Shown here one piece after another: positions 45,726 to 55,250 of a DNA stretch of 64,000 nt. Each line of letters begins with the position of its first letter. Within the stretch, counting starts at the first letter, position 1. The notes below the pieces were generated by a model. The model did not search any database and had not been told where the DNA came from. It was given only the letters and a program-made list of their open reading frames with translations. The translations under genes and the position numbers were made by a program. Source of the DNA: Lysobacterales bacterium (lineage in GTDB: Bacteria; Pseudomonadota; Gammaproteobacteria; Xanthomonadales; SZUA-38); the NCBI GenBank assembly GCA_030065125.1, contig JASJDM010000010.1:17164-81163 (forward strand), written 5' to 3'.

Positions 45726-47636
45726 CTAGAACTGGATGCGGTCTTCCAGCACCACGATGTCAGCGGCTTCGCGAAGGGTCTGGTTGAGGCCCGCGACCTC
45801 GGCTGAGGCAAAGCCACGATTCAGACGGTTACTGAGCATGTCACCGCCGTCGGCCACGGCAGGCGCGTCGCTGGCGCTGTAGAGCCACAACACCGCGTAG
45901 CGGTTGCCGCCGAAAGGAATCACTTCACTGACGGGGTCTTCCTCCGGTTTGGGCAGTGTGAATACCTCCCGGGTCAGCCCCCGGTCAACACCCTCCAGGG
46001 TGCCGTTGCGGGTCGCGTCACGTGCCTGAGTTACTTCCCGTTCGGTGGCCTCACCTACCGCATCCAGACCGCCTTCCGTGCGGGTGCGGGCCAGCAGCTC
46101 CTCGGCGGCTGCCTCGGCCAGCTTCCGAGCCTTCTGCTGAACCAGGGAACTGTTAATCTGCTCACGCACATCCTCCAGGGGTTTGAGGGATGCCAGGATG
46201 TGTTCCCGCACCCTCAGGACGACAACCCGGTTTTCCGCCAGCACCAGCGGATCGCTGTTGGTCCCTTCCAGCTTCACCTGGTCGGAGAAAGCAGCTTCGA
46301 TGACCTGCCGCTCCCGCGCAATGTCCGGCCCACCGCCGGCACCAAAAGCCTCGGACACCTGGATTTCCAGGCCCAGGGCGTCAGCCGCCGGCTCCAGGCT
46401 GCCCGGATCTTCGTAGCTCAGATCGTAGAGGCGGTCCTGGAGGTCCAGGAACCGGCGCTCCACCTCGGCTTCCAGGTATTCGGCCAGCAGCTCTTCACGG
46501 GCCTCCTGGTAGCTCTTGCCGCGGCTTTCCTCCACCTCGCGCAGCCAGATGACGTGCACGCCGAAGGGCGTGAACACGGGATCCGAGAAGGTCCCGGGCT
46601 CCATGGCGAACAGCGCTTCTTCAAAGGCCGGCACCATGACATCCTTTTCGATCCAGTCCAGGTCCCCGCCCAGGTCGCGGGAACCAACGTCGTCTGAGTT
46701 CTCCCGGGCCAGCTGTTCGAATGGCTCACCCGCCCGCGCCCGCTCCACCAGACCGGCGGCCCGCTCCTCTGCCGCTTTCATGGTGCTGGCATCGGAGTTT
46801 TCCGGTACTTCGATCAGGATGTGCGACGCCAGCCGCCGCTCGGGCAGCACGAAGCGCATCTTCTGTTCCTCGTAGCGCTGTTCCAGCGAGCCCTCGCTGA
46901 CTTCCACCTCCTGGTCCAGACCGTCGTCGGTCAGTTCCAGGTATTCCACGATGACCTGCTCTGGCGACATGTAGCTGGCTTCGTTGTCTTCGTACTGGGT
47001 GACAATTTCTTCTTCGCTGACCTCGACCTCATCGGAGAACTCGTCGGCGGAGACGGAGAAATAGGCAAAGGACCGCTGCTGGTTTTCCAGGCGATTCAGC
47101 CGGGCTACTTCCCCAGGCAGCGAGAAGCCGGTGCTGTTGATGGTGGAAGCCATTTCCTGAACCAGCAAATCTTCACGCAGGCGATCTTCGAACATGGCGG
47201 GCGTCATGCCCTGCTGGGACAGCAGGTTCAGGTAGACATCGCTGTTGAAAACGCCGTTGACCTTGAAGGCATCGATGGAGTCGATTTCGCGCGCCAGTCT
47301 CCCGGCGGTCACGGCAAGCCCCGCGTCCTCGGCCGCCTGCAGCACGATCTCGGTGTTGATCATCTGGTCCAGGAACTGGCGGCGGATCATGGGCTGATCG
47401 AAGTAGGCGCCGTCAAAGGCATTGCCAAACTGCTGCTGCATCTGGCGGCGATAGTTGCTGAAACCCTGCTGGAAGTCCTGCAGCGCAATCTCTTCGCCGT
47501 TGACCGTGGCCACCGCTTCGTTGGGCGAGGTGGTGAAGTAATCCTGGATGCCCCAGGACGCGAAAATGATCGAAATGACCGCGATGATGAACATGGAAAG
47601 CATTCCAGAGGCGCGATCTCGTATGGCTTGCAGCAT
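45726..47636 (-). CDS. ppiD: periplasmic folding chaperone / peptidyl-prolyl isomerase PpiD
   Basis: A 636-residue inner-membrane-anchored protein. It has one N-terminal transmembrane helix (MLSMFIIAVISIIFASWGI), a SurA-like N-terminal region (about 35-190), a parvulin domain (about 270-375: ASHILIEVPENSDASTM ... GDLDWIEKDVMVPAFEEALFAMEPGTFSDPV ... FGVHVIWLREV) and a helical C-terminus. PpiD helps proteins leaving the Sec translocon. It is downstream of hupB and two tRNA genes, the usual gammaproteobacterial order. Confidence 0.93.
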   Translation of the reverse strand: MLQAIRDRASGMLSMFIIAVISIIFASWGIQDYFTTSPNEAVATVNGEEIALQDFQQGFSNYRRQMQQQFGNAFDGAYFDQPMIRRQFLDQMINTEIVLQAAEDAGLAVTAGRLAREIDSIDAFKVNGVFNSDVYLNLLSQQGMTPAMFEDRLREDLLVQEMASTINSTGFSLPGEVARLNRLENQQRSFAYFSVSADEFSDEVEVSEEEIVTQYEDNEASYMSPEQVIVEYLELTDDGLDQEVEVSEGSLEQRYEEQKMRFVLPERRLASHILIEVPENSDASTMKAAEERAAGLVERARAGEPFEQLARENSDDVGSRDLGGDLDWIEKDVMVPAFEEALFAMEPGTFSDPVFTPFGVHVIWLREVEESRGKSYQEAREELLAEYLEAEVERRFLDLQDRLYDLSYEDPGSLEPAADALGLEIQVSEAFGAGGGPDIARERQVIEAAFSDQVKLEGTNSDPLVLAENRVVVLRVREHILASLKPLEDVREQINSSLVQQKARKLAEAAAEELLARTRTEGGLDAVGEATEREVTQARDATRNGTLEGVDRGLTREVFTLPKPEEDPVSEVIPFGGNRYAVLWLYSASDAPAVADGGDMLSNRLNRGFASAEVAGLNQTLREAADIVVLEDRIQF

Positions 47637-47715
47637 GGTCTTTAACTATCCGGGGTTCTGGATTACTGGAATAAGATTGTCAGACGTCACTAATGTTCCC
47701 GCCGGGGCGGGAAAA

Positions 47716-47742
47716 TTAAAGGGCGCCGATGGCGCCCTTTAA
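47716..47742 (-). terminator. intrinsic terminator after hupB-tRNA-Val-tRNA-Asp
   Basis: A perfect 12-bp stem TTAAAGGGCGCC / GGCGCCCTTTAA with a 3-base loop. On the minus strand it is followed by TTTTCCC. It sits four bases beyond the encoded CCA of tRNA-Asp and ahead of ppiD, so the hupB-tRNA transcript should end here. Confidence 0.88.
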
Positions 47743-47746
47743 AATA

Positions 47747-47823
47747 TGGCGGAGTGGACGGGACTCGAACCCGCGACCCCCGGCGTGACAGGCCGGTATT
47801 CTAACCAACTGAACTACCACTCC
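47747..47823 (-). tRNA. tRNA-Asp (GTC)
   Basis: A 77-nt cloverleaf on the minus strand. Acceptor GGAGTGG pairs with CCACTCC, the 3' CCA is encoded, and the anticodon loop CTGTCAC in CCGGC-loop-GCCGG gives GUC. It follows tRNA-Val by eight bases. Confidence 0.97.
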
Positions 47824-47831
47824 GTTGTTTT

Positions 47832-47907
47832 TGGTGGGTGCTGCAGGGCTCGAACCTGCGACCCTCGCCTTGTAAGGGCGATGCTCTCCCAGCTGAGCTA
47901 AGCACCC
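47832..47907 (-). tRNA. tRNA-Val (TAC)
   Basis: A 76-nt cloverleaf on the minus strand. Acceptor GGGTGCT pairs with AGCACCC, the CCA is encoded, and the anticodon loop CTTACAA in TCGCC-loop-GGCGA gives UAC. It begins 15 bases after the hupB stop, so hupB mRNA and this tRNA share a transcript. Confidence 0.97.
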
Positions 47908-47922
47908 CCCGGAAAAGGCGCG

Positions 47923-48195
47923 CTAGTTTACGGCATCCTTGAGGCCTTTACCAGCCTTGAATGAAGGGACTTTTGAAGCCTTGATCTTGATGGTCTCGCC
48001 GGTGCGCGGATTGCGGCCGGTACGAGCAGCGCGCTTCTTCACGTTGAAAGTTCCGAATCCAACCAGCGACACGGAATCCCCTTTTTTCAGTGCGCCTGTA
48101 ATGGCATCAATGACGCCGTCAACCGCGTCACTGGCATCGCTCTTGCTCAGGTCTGCCGCTTTGGCAACTGCTTCAACGAGCTCTGATTTGTTCAT
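47923..48195 (-). CDS. hupB: DNA-binding protein HU-beta
   Basis: A 90-residue HU protein that bends and compacts [21 protein letters not shown] begins the dimer helices, followed by [22 protein letters not shown] with the beta-arm Pro (RNPRTG) and [20 protein letters not shown]. The start at 48195 follows GAGG at about 10 bases. It lies downstream of lon, as in E. coli, and is followed by tRNA-Val/tRNA-Asp. Confidence 0.97.
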   Translation of the reverse strand: MNKSELVEAVAKAADLSKSDASDAVDGVIDAITGALKKGDSVSLVGFGTFNVKKRAARTGRNPRTGETIKIKASKVPSFKAGKGLKDAVN

Positions 48196-48434
48196 ATTAA
48201 CTTTTCCTCGTGCGGTGGCACCGCCTTTAATGATTAATTTCAGAGGAAGATCACTTCCCCACCCTGTGGAGCCTGCTCCAGGCAACCGTCACAAATATCG
48301 CCGGCGAATCTGCGGTGCCGAAGTTCGCGAAGGCATTTTATTAGGTGCCCTTCCTCGATTTTTCCGGCGAGCGGTTCACGAAAAGACCTCGTTGAACCAA
48401 CCCCACGATGTACCGGAAAATCGACGAATGGCGC

Positions 48435-48463
48435 TTTATACCAGCCCCATAAGTGAAGGGCAA
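48435..48463 (-). promoter_or_regulatory. candidate promoter of hupB
   Basis: On the minus strand TTGCCC (48458-48463) is followed after 17 bases by TATAAA (48435-48440), predicting a leader of about 230 nt before hupB. Good spacing; the -35 box differs from consensus at three positions. The long leader is otherwise without an open frame. Confidence 0.45.
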
Positions 48464-48527
48464 GGCATTCCATCAAGGAACCCGAAAACAGGCCTCAAAC
48501 CTAAGTATACCGGGGCTTCCGACAAAT

Positions 48528-48564
48528 TCAGCCCAACTGTTCAAAGGTTGAACAGTTGGGCTGA
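48528..48564 (-). terminator. 17-bp perfect hairpin after lon
   Basis: TCAGCCCAACTGTTCAA (48528-48544) and its exact complement (48548-48564) surround a 3-base loop, 22 bases beyond the lon stop. On the minus strand it is followed by ATTTGTC, not a strong T-run. It may work as a terminator or as an RNA-stability element between lon and hupB. Confidence 0.6.
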
Positions 48565-48586
48565 TCTTCCAGTTCTTTTGCGGCGG

Positions 48587-51016
48587 TCAGTGGGCTCGAA
48601 ATGACTCGGAATCCGCGTCGTCCCGACCCTCGGAAGGCGGCCGCTCGGCCTCCTCCGATTCGCTCAAGGGCGTTGGCGGGTGAGACAGCGCCAGTTCAAG
48701 GACCTCGTCGATCCAGGCGACCGGGCGGATCTCAAGCTGTCCTTTGACATTCTTCGGTATGTCCGCGAGATCTTTCTCGTTTTCCTCAGGGATGAGCACG
48801 GTTCTAATGCCGCCCCGGTGGGCCGCCAGCAGTTTTTCCTTGAGTCCACCAATGGGCAGCACCCGGCCGCGAAGGGTGATTTCTCCGGTCATGGCAACAT
48901 CAGACCGCACCGGAATCTCGGTCAATGCCGACACCAGTGCCGTACACATGCCGATACCGGCGCTGGGGCCATCCTTGGGTGTCGCTCCTTCGGGAACGTG
49001 AATGTGAGTATCCACTTTCTGGTGGAAGTCCTCTTCCAGGCCGAGCACCCGGGAGCGATTGCGCACCACGGTCATCGCAGCGGTGATGGACTCACGCATG
49101 ACGTCACCCAGCTGGCCGGTCTGCATCATTTTTCCCTTGCCCGGGATGACCGTGGCCTCAATAGAGAGCAATTCGCCACCGACCTCGGTCCAGGCCAGAC
49201 CCGTCACCAGGCCAATCTCGTCCTTGTCCTCGGCCAGGCCGTAGCGGAAACGACGGACTCCCAGGTACTTGGCGAGATTTCTCGGGGTCACGCGTGCTGC
49301 CTTGGCCTTGTCTCCGGCCAGCACCAGCTCCTTCACCACCTTGCGGCAGATCTTGGAAATCTCGCGCTCCAGATTCCGTACGCCGGACTCGCGGGTGTAG
49401 TAGCGAATGATGTCGCGGATGGTGGATTCGCTGAGCTTCAGTTCCTCGTCTTTCAGCCCGTTGGCTTCCTTCTGCTTGGGCAGCAGGTAGCGGACTGCAA
49501 TCTTGCTCTTCTCGTCCTCGGTGTAGCCAGGAATCCGAATCACTTCCATGCGGTCCAGCAGCGGCGCCGGAATATTCAGCGAATTGGCGGTCGCAATGAA
49601 CATGACCTCGGACAGATCCAGGTCCACTTCCAGGTAGTGGTCATTGAACGCGCTGTTCTGTTCCGGATCCAGCACCTCCAGCAGCGCCGACGACGGGTCG
49701 CCCCGGAAGTCCATGGACATCTTGTCCAACTCGTCCAGCATAAACAGGGGGTTACGAGTTTCTGCCTTGGTCAGGTTCTGCACGATCCGACCCGGCATGG
49801 AACCGATGTAGGTGCGCCTGTGGCCACGGATTTCGGCTTCGTCACGAACGCCCCCCAGGGACATGCGGACGAATTTGCGGTTGGTGGCCCGGGCAATTGA
49901 TCGTCCCAGGGAAGTCTTACCCACACCCGGGGGGCCTACCAGGCAAAGAATGGCGCCTTTCATCTTGGTCACACGCTGCTGAACCGCCAGGTACTCCAGG
50001 ATCCGTTCCTTGACCCGTTCCAGCCCGTAGTGATCCTTCTCCAGAACCGCCTCGGCGGCAGCCAGGTCCTTGCGGGTCCTGGAACGCTTCTTCCAGGGGA
50101 CTCCCACCAGGGTGTCGATGTAGTTGCGAACCACGGTGGCCTCCGCGGACATGGGCGACATCATTTTGAGCTTGTTCAGCTCCGAGGTGGCCTTTTCCTC
50201 GGCCTCTTTGGGCATCCCCGCTTCCTTGACCTTGCGGGCCAGGTCCTCCATCTCACCAGGCGCGTCTTCCAGCTCGCCCAGCTCCTTCTGGATGGCCTTC
50301 ATCTGCTCGTTGAGGTAATACTCCCGCTGGCTCTTCTCCATCTGGCTCTTGACCCGGCCGCGGATACGCTTTTCGATCTGCAGGACGTCGATTTCGCCTT
50401 CCACCAGACCCAGAAGGGCCTGCAGACGTTCGGCCACGTCCGAGATTTCAAGAATGCTCTGCTTGTCTTCCAGCTTGATGGCCAGGTGAGCTGCCACGGT
50501 GTCGGCCAGCCGGCTGGGATCGTCAATGCCGGAAAGCGTCGCCAGCAGTTCCGGCGGCACCTTGCGGTTGAGTTTGACGTACTGCTCGAACAGGGACACC
50601 AGGGAGCGGGCAGTAACGTCCAGCTCCCGCTCGCTGGTTTCGCTGACGGGGTCCAGGACCTCGACGTCGGCCACGAAGTGGCCGTGTTCCTCGACAATGT
50701 CCGCCACCCGCGCCCGGTTGGCACCCTCCACGAGTACCTTGATGGTGCCGTCGGGCAGCTTCAGCAGCTGCAGCACGGTGGCCAGGGTACCGACGTCGTA
50801 CATGTCTTCGGGCTGGGGATCGTCCACCTCGGCGCTGCGCTGGGCGATCAGCATGATCTGCTTGTCCACGCTCATGGCGAAATCCAGCGCCTTGATGGAC
50901 CGCTCTCTGCCCACAAACAGCGGAATCACCATGTGGGGGTATACAACGACGTCCCTGAGTGGCAGTACCGGTACAGCGTTGTGACCCGAGATCCCGGAGG
51001 TCTGATATTCGTCCAT
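48587..51016 (-). CDS. lon: ATP-dependent Lon protease
   Basis: An 809-codon serine-lysine AAA+ protease that degrades unfolded and regulatory proteins. The N-terminal substrate domain begins [26 protein letters not shown]. The ATPase has [17 protein letters not shown] and the sensor and arginine-finger region MLDELDKMS. The catalytic Ser lies in [12 protein letters not shown] and Lys in [15 protein letters not shown]. The start at 51016 has AAGGA seven bases upstream. It sits between clpX and hupB, the conserved order. Confidence 0.97.
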   Translation of the reverse strand: MDEYQTSGISGHNAVPVLPLRDVVVYPHMVIPLFVGRERSIKALDFAMSVDKQIMLIAQRSAEVDDPQPEDMYDVGTLATVLQLLKLPDGTIKVLVEGANRARVADIVEEHGHFVADVEVLDPVSETSERELDVTARSLVSLFEQYVKLNRKVPPELLATLSGIDDPSRLADTVAAHLAIKLEDKQSILEISDVAERLQALLGLVEGEIDVLQIEKRIRGRVKSQMEKSQREYYLNEQMKAIQKELGELEDAPGEMEDLARKVKEAGMPKEAEEKATSELNKLKMMSPMSAEATVVRNYIDTLVGVPWKKRSRTRKDLAAAEAVLEKDHYGLERVKERILEYLAVQQRVTKMKGAILCLVGPPGVGKTSLGRSIARATNRKFVRMSLGGVRDEAEIRGHRRTYIGSMPGRIVQNLTKAETRNPLFMLDELDKMSMDFRGDPSSALLEVLDPEQNSAFNDHYLEVDLDLSEVMFIATANSLNIPAPLLDRMEVIRIPGYTEDEKSKIAVRYLLPKQKEANGLKDEELKLSESTIRDIIRYYTRESGVRNLEREISKICRKVVKELVLAGDKAKAARVTPRNLAKYLGVRRFRYGLAEDKDEIGLVTGLAWTEVGGELLSIEATVIPGKGKMMQTGQLGDVMRESITAAMTVVRNRSRVLGLEEDFHQKVDTHIHVPEGATPKDGPSAGIGMCTALVSALTEIPVRSDVAMTGEITLRGRVLPIGGLKEKLLAAHRGGIRTVLIPEENEKDLADIPKNVKGQLEIRPVAWIDEVLELALSHPPTPLSESEEAERPPSEGRDDADSESFRAH

Positions 51017-51153
51017 TGGGTGTTCCTTGAGCGTCGAGCTTCTACTTAGGATATACCGGTAGGCCTCAGGCTGCCCGGTCCATTGACAGAAATTCAAATA
51101 TTGGTGCGCACCACCGGCCTTTCAAGCGCGGTGGAGCCAGGGGGAGCCGCGCC

Positions 51154-52419
51154 TCAGTCGCCGACGGCGCGGGTATTTTCGTAGATCAGGTAGGGATCGG
51201 CTTCGCCGTTGATCACGGCTTCGTCAACCACCGTCTTGCTGACGCCCTCAACGGACGGCAGGTCGTACATGCTGGCCAGCAGCACGTTTTCAAGAATAGT
51301 CCGCAGACCGCGCGCGCCGGTCTTGCGAGCCATTGCACGGCGCGCCACGGCACGCAGCGCGTCTTCGCGAAACTCCAGCTCAACGCCTTCCATTTCAAAC
51401 ATCTTCTGGTACTGCTTGATGATGGCGTTCTTGGGCTCGGTCAGGATCTGAACCAGGGCGTCTTCATCCAGTTCCTGCAGGGTAGCTACCACCGGCAGGC
51501 GGCCAACGAACTCAGGAATCAGGCCATACTTGACCAGGTCTTCCGGCTCCACGTCCAGCAGAACCTGGCCGAGATTGTCGGAGATTTCCTTGGAGCGCAC
51601 CGTGGCGGCAAAACCGATCCCCGTGCTGTCGGAACGGGATTGAATGATTTTCTCCAGGCCGGCAAAGGCGCCACCGCATATGAACAGGATGTTGGTGGTG
51701 TCGACCTGCAGGAACTCCTGCTGGGGGTGCTTGCGCCCGCCCTGGGGCGGCACCGACGCCACCGTGCCTTCGATCAGCTTGAGCAGGGCCTGCTGCACGC
51801 CCTCGCCGGATACGTCCCGGGTGATAGAGGGGTTTTCGGCCTTGCGCGACACTTTGTCGATCTCGTCGATGTAGACGATGCCGGTCTGGGCCTTGTCGAC
51901 GTCGTAATCGCACTTCTGCAGCAGCTTCTGGATGATGTTTTCCACATCTTCCCCGACGTAACCGGCCTCGGTCAGGGTGGTCGCGTCTGCAATGGTGAAC
52001 GGGACGTTCAGCAGGCGGGCCAGGGTCTCGGCCAGCAGCGTCTTGCCCGACCCGGTGGGGCCAATCAGCAGGATGTTGCTCTTGGCCAGCTCCACTTCGT
52101 CGGAGCGGTTCTCCACTTCCAGCCGCTTGTAATGGTTGTACACGGCCACCGACAGGACTTTCTTGGCGTGGTCCTGGCCAATAACGTATTCGTTGAGGAC
52201 CTCGTTGATTTCCCGAGGCTTGGGCAGCTTGCTGCGGGCGGCGGCGGACTTTTCTTCCAGCTCTTCGCGAATGATGTCGTTACAGAGTTCGACGCATTCG
52301 TCGCAAATAAAGACGCTGGGGCCAGCAATCAGCTTCCTGACTTCATGCTGACTTTTACCGCAGAAAGAGCAGTAGAGGATTTTGCCGCCGTCAGTTTTGT
52401 TTTGTTTTTCGTCACTCAT
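51154..52419 (-). CDS. clpX: ClpX ATPase (Clp protease specificity subunit)
   Basis: A 421-residue AAA+ unfoldase that feeds ClpP. A four-cysteine zinc-binding domain ([13 protein letters not shown] ... [10 protein letters not shown]) is followed by Walker [16 protein letters not shown], Walker [13 protein letters not shown], the RSDS/GFAA pore region and a sensor-2 arginine ([10 protein letters not shown]). The start at 52419 excludes five codons of unlikely upstream sequence. It is 108 bp downstream of clpP, probably a single operon. Confidence 0.97.
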   Translation of the reverse strand: MSDEKQNKTDGGKILYCSFCGKSQHEVRKLIAGPSVFICDECVELCNDIIREELEEKSAAARSKLPKPREINEVLNEYVIGQDHAKKVLSVAVYNHYKRLEVENRSDEVELAKSNILLIGPTGSGKTLLAETLARLLNVPFTIADATTLTEAGYVGEDVENIIQKLLQKCDYDVDKAQTGIVYIDEIDKVSRKAENPSITRDVSGEGVQQALLKLIEGTVASVPPQGGRKHPQQEFLQVDTTNILFICGGAFAGLEKIIQSRSDSTGIGFAATVRSKEISDNLGQVLLDVEPEDLVKYGLIPEFVGRLPVVATLQELDEDALVQILTEPKNAIIKQYQKMFEMEGVELEFREDALRAVARRAMARKTGARGLRTILENVLLASMYDLPSVEGVSKTVVDEAVINGEADPYLIYENTRAVGD

Positions 52420-52527
52420 CGCGATTCCGTGCAATTACCCCACGACAATCCATGGCGCGAGGATACCACAGTAGACCCTGTAATGCGGAACTCCATTACA
52501 ACCTTAACAAGGGGCTGCAACCTACTG

Positions 52528-53148
52528 TCAGGAATCGGTTTGTTCCGATTCCCGCTGGTGAATTACTTCATCCACCAGACCGTATTCCGAGGCCTCTGCA
52601 GCGCTCATGAAGTTATCCCGGTCCGTGTCCTTCTCAATGGTCTCTACGTCCTGGCCGGTGTGCCGGGCCAGAATCTCATTCAGGTAGGCCTTCATTTTGA
52701 GGACTTCCCTGGCGTGGATATCGATATCTGACGCCTGGCCCTGGAAACCGCTGGAGGGCTGGTGAATCATCACCCGGGAGTGCGGCAGACAAAATCGTTT
52801 GCCCTTGGCCCCCGCCGTCAGCAGCAGGGCGCCCATACTGGCCGCCTGCCCCACGCAGATGGTGCTCACGTCCGGCTTGATGAACTGCATGGTGTCGTAA
52901 ATGGACATGCCTGCCGTCACCGAGCCGCCGGGACTGTTGATGTAGAAATTGATGTCCTTGTCGGGATTGTCCGACTCCAGGTACAGCAGCTGGGCCACGA
53001 TCAGGTTAGCCATGTGGTCGTCAACCGGCCCGACCATGAAAACCAGGCGTTCCTTGAGCAATCGGGAGTAGATGTCGTAGGCGCGCTCTCCACGGGAGGT
53101 CTGTTCGACCACCATGGGAACCAGGTTGAGGTTGGTAATCTCGTTCAT
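52528..53148 (-). CDS. clpP: ATP-dependent Clp protease proteolytic subunit
   Basis: A 206-residue serine peptidase. The catalytic triad is Ser104 ([11 protein letters not shown]), His129 ([13 protein letters not shown]) and Asp178 (DRDNFMSA). The tetradecamer handle ends with [12 protein letters not shown] at 53148 has AAGG at eight bases. Between tig (upstream) and clpX (downstream), in the common tig-clpP-clpX order. Confidence 0.97.
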   Translation of the reverse strand: MNEITNLNLVPMVVEQTSRGERAYDIYSRLLKERLVFMVGPVDDHMANLIVAQLLYLESDNPDKDINFYINSPGGSVTAGMSIYDTMQFIKPDVSTICVGQAASMGALLLTAGAKGKRFCLPHSRVMIHQPSSGFQGQASDIDIHAREVLKMKAYLNEILARHTGQDVETIEKDTDRDNFMSAAEASEYGLVDEVIHQRESEQTDS

Positions 53149-53200
53149 ATCGGCCTTGGCTTTTCGGGAAGTGTATAGATTGGGACGCCGGAGCCCTGGC

Positions 53201-54496
53201 TCAAGCCTGGCCGGCCTGCATGACCTCATCAAACGACACTTCGTTTTCCTCCACCGTCGCCTGGGACACCACCCAGTCCACGGCCTGCTCTTCCAGCACC
53301 ATGTTCTGGACCCCGCTCAGCAGTCTCTCGTCACCCATGTAGAGGTTGACGATAGCCTGGGGGTTTTCGTAGGTGGAGGCAATGTCATTGATCATGTCGC
53401 GCACACGCCCCTGGTCGATCTGCAGCTCGGCATGCCGGGCCACTTCGCCCACCAGCACGGCACCGCGCACGCGCCGCTCGGCGGCTTCCCGGAAATTCTC
53501 CATCGGCAGCGACTCAGCGCCCTCGGGCATCTGGGACTGGACCTGCTGCTGCATGGACTGTTGCTCAGCCTCGATCATGGCGGCCGGCACTTCCAGCTCC
53601 GGGAAGGAGTCGATGAGCTTTCCGATGACCTCGCCGCGAAGCTGGCGACTGACGCTCTGCTTGAGTTCTCGCTCCAGGTTCTGGCGAACGTCATCGCGGA
53701 AAGCATCCATGTCTCCGCCTTCGATGCCGAAGCTGCCGATGAACTCCTCATCCACTTCCGGCAACTGGGCCTCCTGGACCTTCTCTACACGCAGCTTGGC
53801 TTCGACCGACTTTCCGGCCACCGACTGCTCCCGGAATGACTCAGACAGGGTGACTTCAATCTCTTTTTCAGCACCGCCACCCATGCCGGTCAGGGCTTCT
53901 TCGATGGCCGGGTCAAACGCTCCCTGGCCCAGGATGGCCCCGGCGCGCTCCTCGCCCTCCTCGGGAACCTGTGCATCGTCTGATTTGAACTGGTAATGGA
54001 AAAATACCAGGTCGCCGTCGGCGGCTTCGCGGTCGGCATCTGTCCAGGATTGCCGCTGCCGCCGCAGGGTATCGATCATATTGTCCACATCACCGTCAAC
54101 AACGTTGGCCACCATCTTGCTGACCTTCAGACCTGCCACGTCCAGGCTCTCCAGCTCGGGAAAGACCTCAAAGGAGGCCGTGTATTCCAGGTCTGAATTG
54201 GGCGTCGGCTCAGGCGTGTTGATCTCCGGAGCCGCCACGGGGCGCAATTTCTGCTCTGTGATGGCGTCCTGGAAGGTCTGTTGAATGACTTCGCTGACCA
54301 CTTCAGACCGCACTTGGCGGCCAAAGCGCTTCTCCAGCACCTGCACCGGGATCTTTCCAGGCCGGAATCCCTTCAACCGAACCTGCTTGCCAAGGTCGCG
54401 AATACGGCCGCTGACCTTGGATTCAATCTCTTCCGAGGGCACCTGGACCGTCAGTTTGCGCCCAAGAGCACCCGTGTTTTCTACTGAAACCTGCAT
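53201..54496 (-). CDS. tig: trigger factor
   Basis: A 431-residue ribosome-bound chaperone. The ribosome-docking signature [17 protein letters not shown] is near residue 50. The peptidyl-prolyl isomerase domain (about 160-245: [20 protein letters not shown] ... [21 protein letters not shown]) is somewhat shortened but recognisable. The helical C-terminal arms ([33 protein letters not shown]) complete it. The ATG at 54496 begins MQVSVENTG, the normal family start. A tRNA cluster lies just upstream on the same strand, so tRNAs and tig may share a transcript. Confidence 0.97.
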   Translation of the reverse strand: MQVSVENTGALGRKLTVQVPSEEIESKVSGRIRDLGKQVRLKGFRPGKIPVQVLEKRFGRQVRSEVVSEVIQQTFQDAITEQKLRPVAAPEINTPEPTPNSDLEYTASFEVFPELESLDVAGLKVSKMVANVVDGDVDNMIDTLRRQRQSWTDADREAADGDLVFFHYQFKSDDAQVPEEGEERAGAILGQGAFDPAIEEALTGMGGGAEKEIEVTLSESFREQSVAGKSVEAKLRVEKVQEAQLPEVDEEFIGSFGIEGGDMDAFRDDVRQNLERELKQSVSRQLRGEVIGKLIDSFPELEVPAAMIEAEQQSMQQQVQSQMPEGAESLPMENFREAAERRVRGAVLVGEVARHAELQIDQGRVRDMINDIASTYENPQAIVNLYMGDERLLSGVQNMVLEEQAVDWVVSQATVEENEVSFDEVMQAGQA

Positions 54497-54604
54497 GTTG
54501 TCTCCAAATATCTGCCGGAAAACGGTACCGGCAAAAAACGAGACCGGCGCCTGAACGCCGGTCGTCATCAGTTTTTCGGTCGTCCCGAAACCCGGCTTTC
54601 GGAA

Positions 54605-54690
<86 letters not shown>

Positions 54691-54738
54691 CGACCGGTTG
54701 GGTCGACGACCGCCGATGGGCGGCCGCGGGCCAAATAG

Positions 54739-54815
54739 TGGGGTGGACGACGGGGGTTGAACCCGCGACCTCTGGAGCCACAATCCAGTGCTCTACCAAC
54801 TGAGCTACGTCCACC
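54739..54815 (-). tRNA. tRNA-His (GTG)
   Basis: Minus-strand cloverleaf with the extra 5' G (G-1) opposite C73, acceptor GTGGACG, and anticodon loop TTGTGGC in CTGGA-loop-TCCAG giving GUG. The CCA is encoded. Confidence 0.97.
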
Positions 54816-54854
54816 ATGGAACCAAAACTTGTGCCTGGCGCCAGCAGCGCCGGG

Positions 54855-54931
54855 TGGCACGCCCGGCAGGACTCGAACCTGCAACCGTCGGCTTAGAAGG
54901 CCGATGCTCTATCCAGTTGAGCTACGGGCGC
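54855..54931 (-). tRNA. tRNA-Arg (TCT)
   Basis: A 77-nt minus-strand cloverleaf with acceptor GCGCCCG, anticodon loop CTTCTAA in TCGGC-loop-GCCGA giving UCU. The CCA is encoded. Confidence 0.97.
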
Positions 54932-54983
54932 TCCCGGCACCTCAGGTCCAGCCGCTCACCGCGGCAAATCCTGACCAGTCTAT

Positions 54984-55060
54984 TGGTCGGGGTAGAGGGA
55001 TTCGAACCCCCGACATCCTGCTCCCAAAGCAGGCGCGCTACCAGACTGCGCTATACCCCG
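54984..55060 (-). tRNA. tRNA-Pro (TGG)
   Basis: A 77-nt minus-strand cloverleaf with acceptor CGGGGTA, anticodon loop TTTGGGA in CCTGC-loop-GCAGG giving UGG, encoded CCA. It is the first gene after the strong promoter at 55076-55104. Confidence 0.97.
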
Positions 55061-55075
55061 AGGCCAAGCGGTCGA

Positions 55076-55104
55076 ATGTTACGTGGAGCCTACGGTCCAG
55101 TCAA
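55076..55104 (-). promoter_or_regulatory. sigma-70 promoter of tRNA-Pro-Arg-His-Leu cluster
   Basis: On the minus strand TTGACT (55099-55104) is 17 bases from TAACAT (55076-55081). The start point falls about eight bases upstream of tRNA-Pro. The discriminator TCGACCGC is GC-rich, as in stringently controlled stable-RNA promoters (known class feature; not tested here). Confidence 0.75.
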
Positions 55105-55250
55105 CGGATACCGGCAGATCAGCCGCCTGCCGCGCGGCTTGTTCCAGAGCCCGCCGAAGTGGGACAATGGACGACTGTGCTTCGGGGAGCCAACCGGAGC
55201 ATTCTGGAGAATTGACACCCACTTGAGAGCCAGCAGGGTCGACGGACCGC

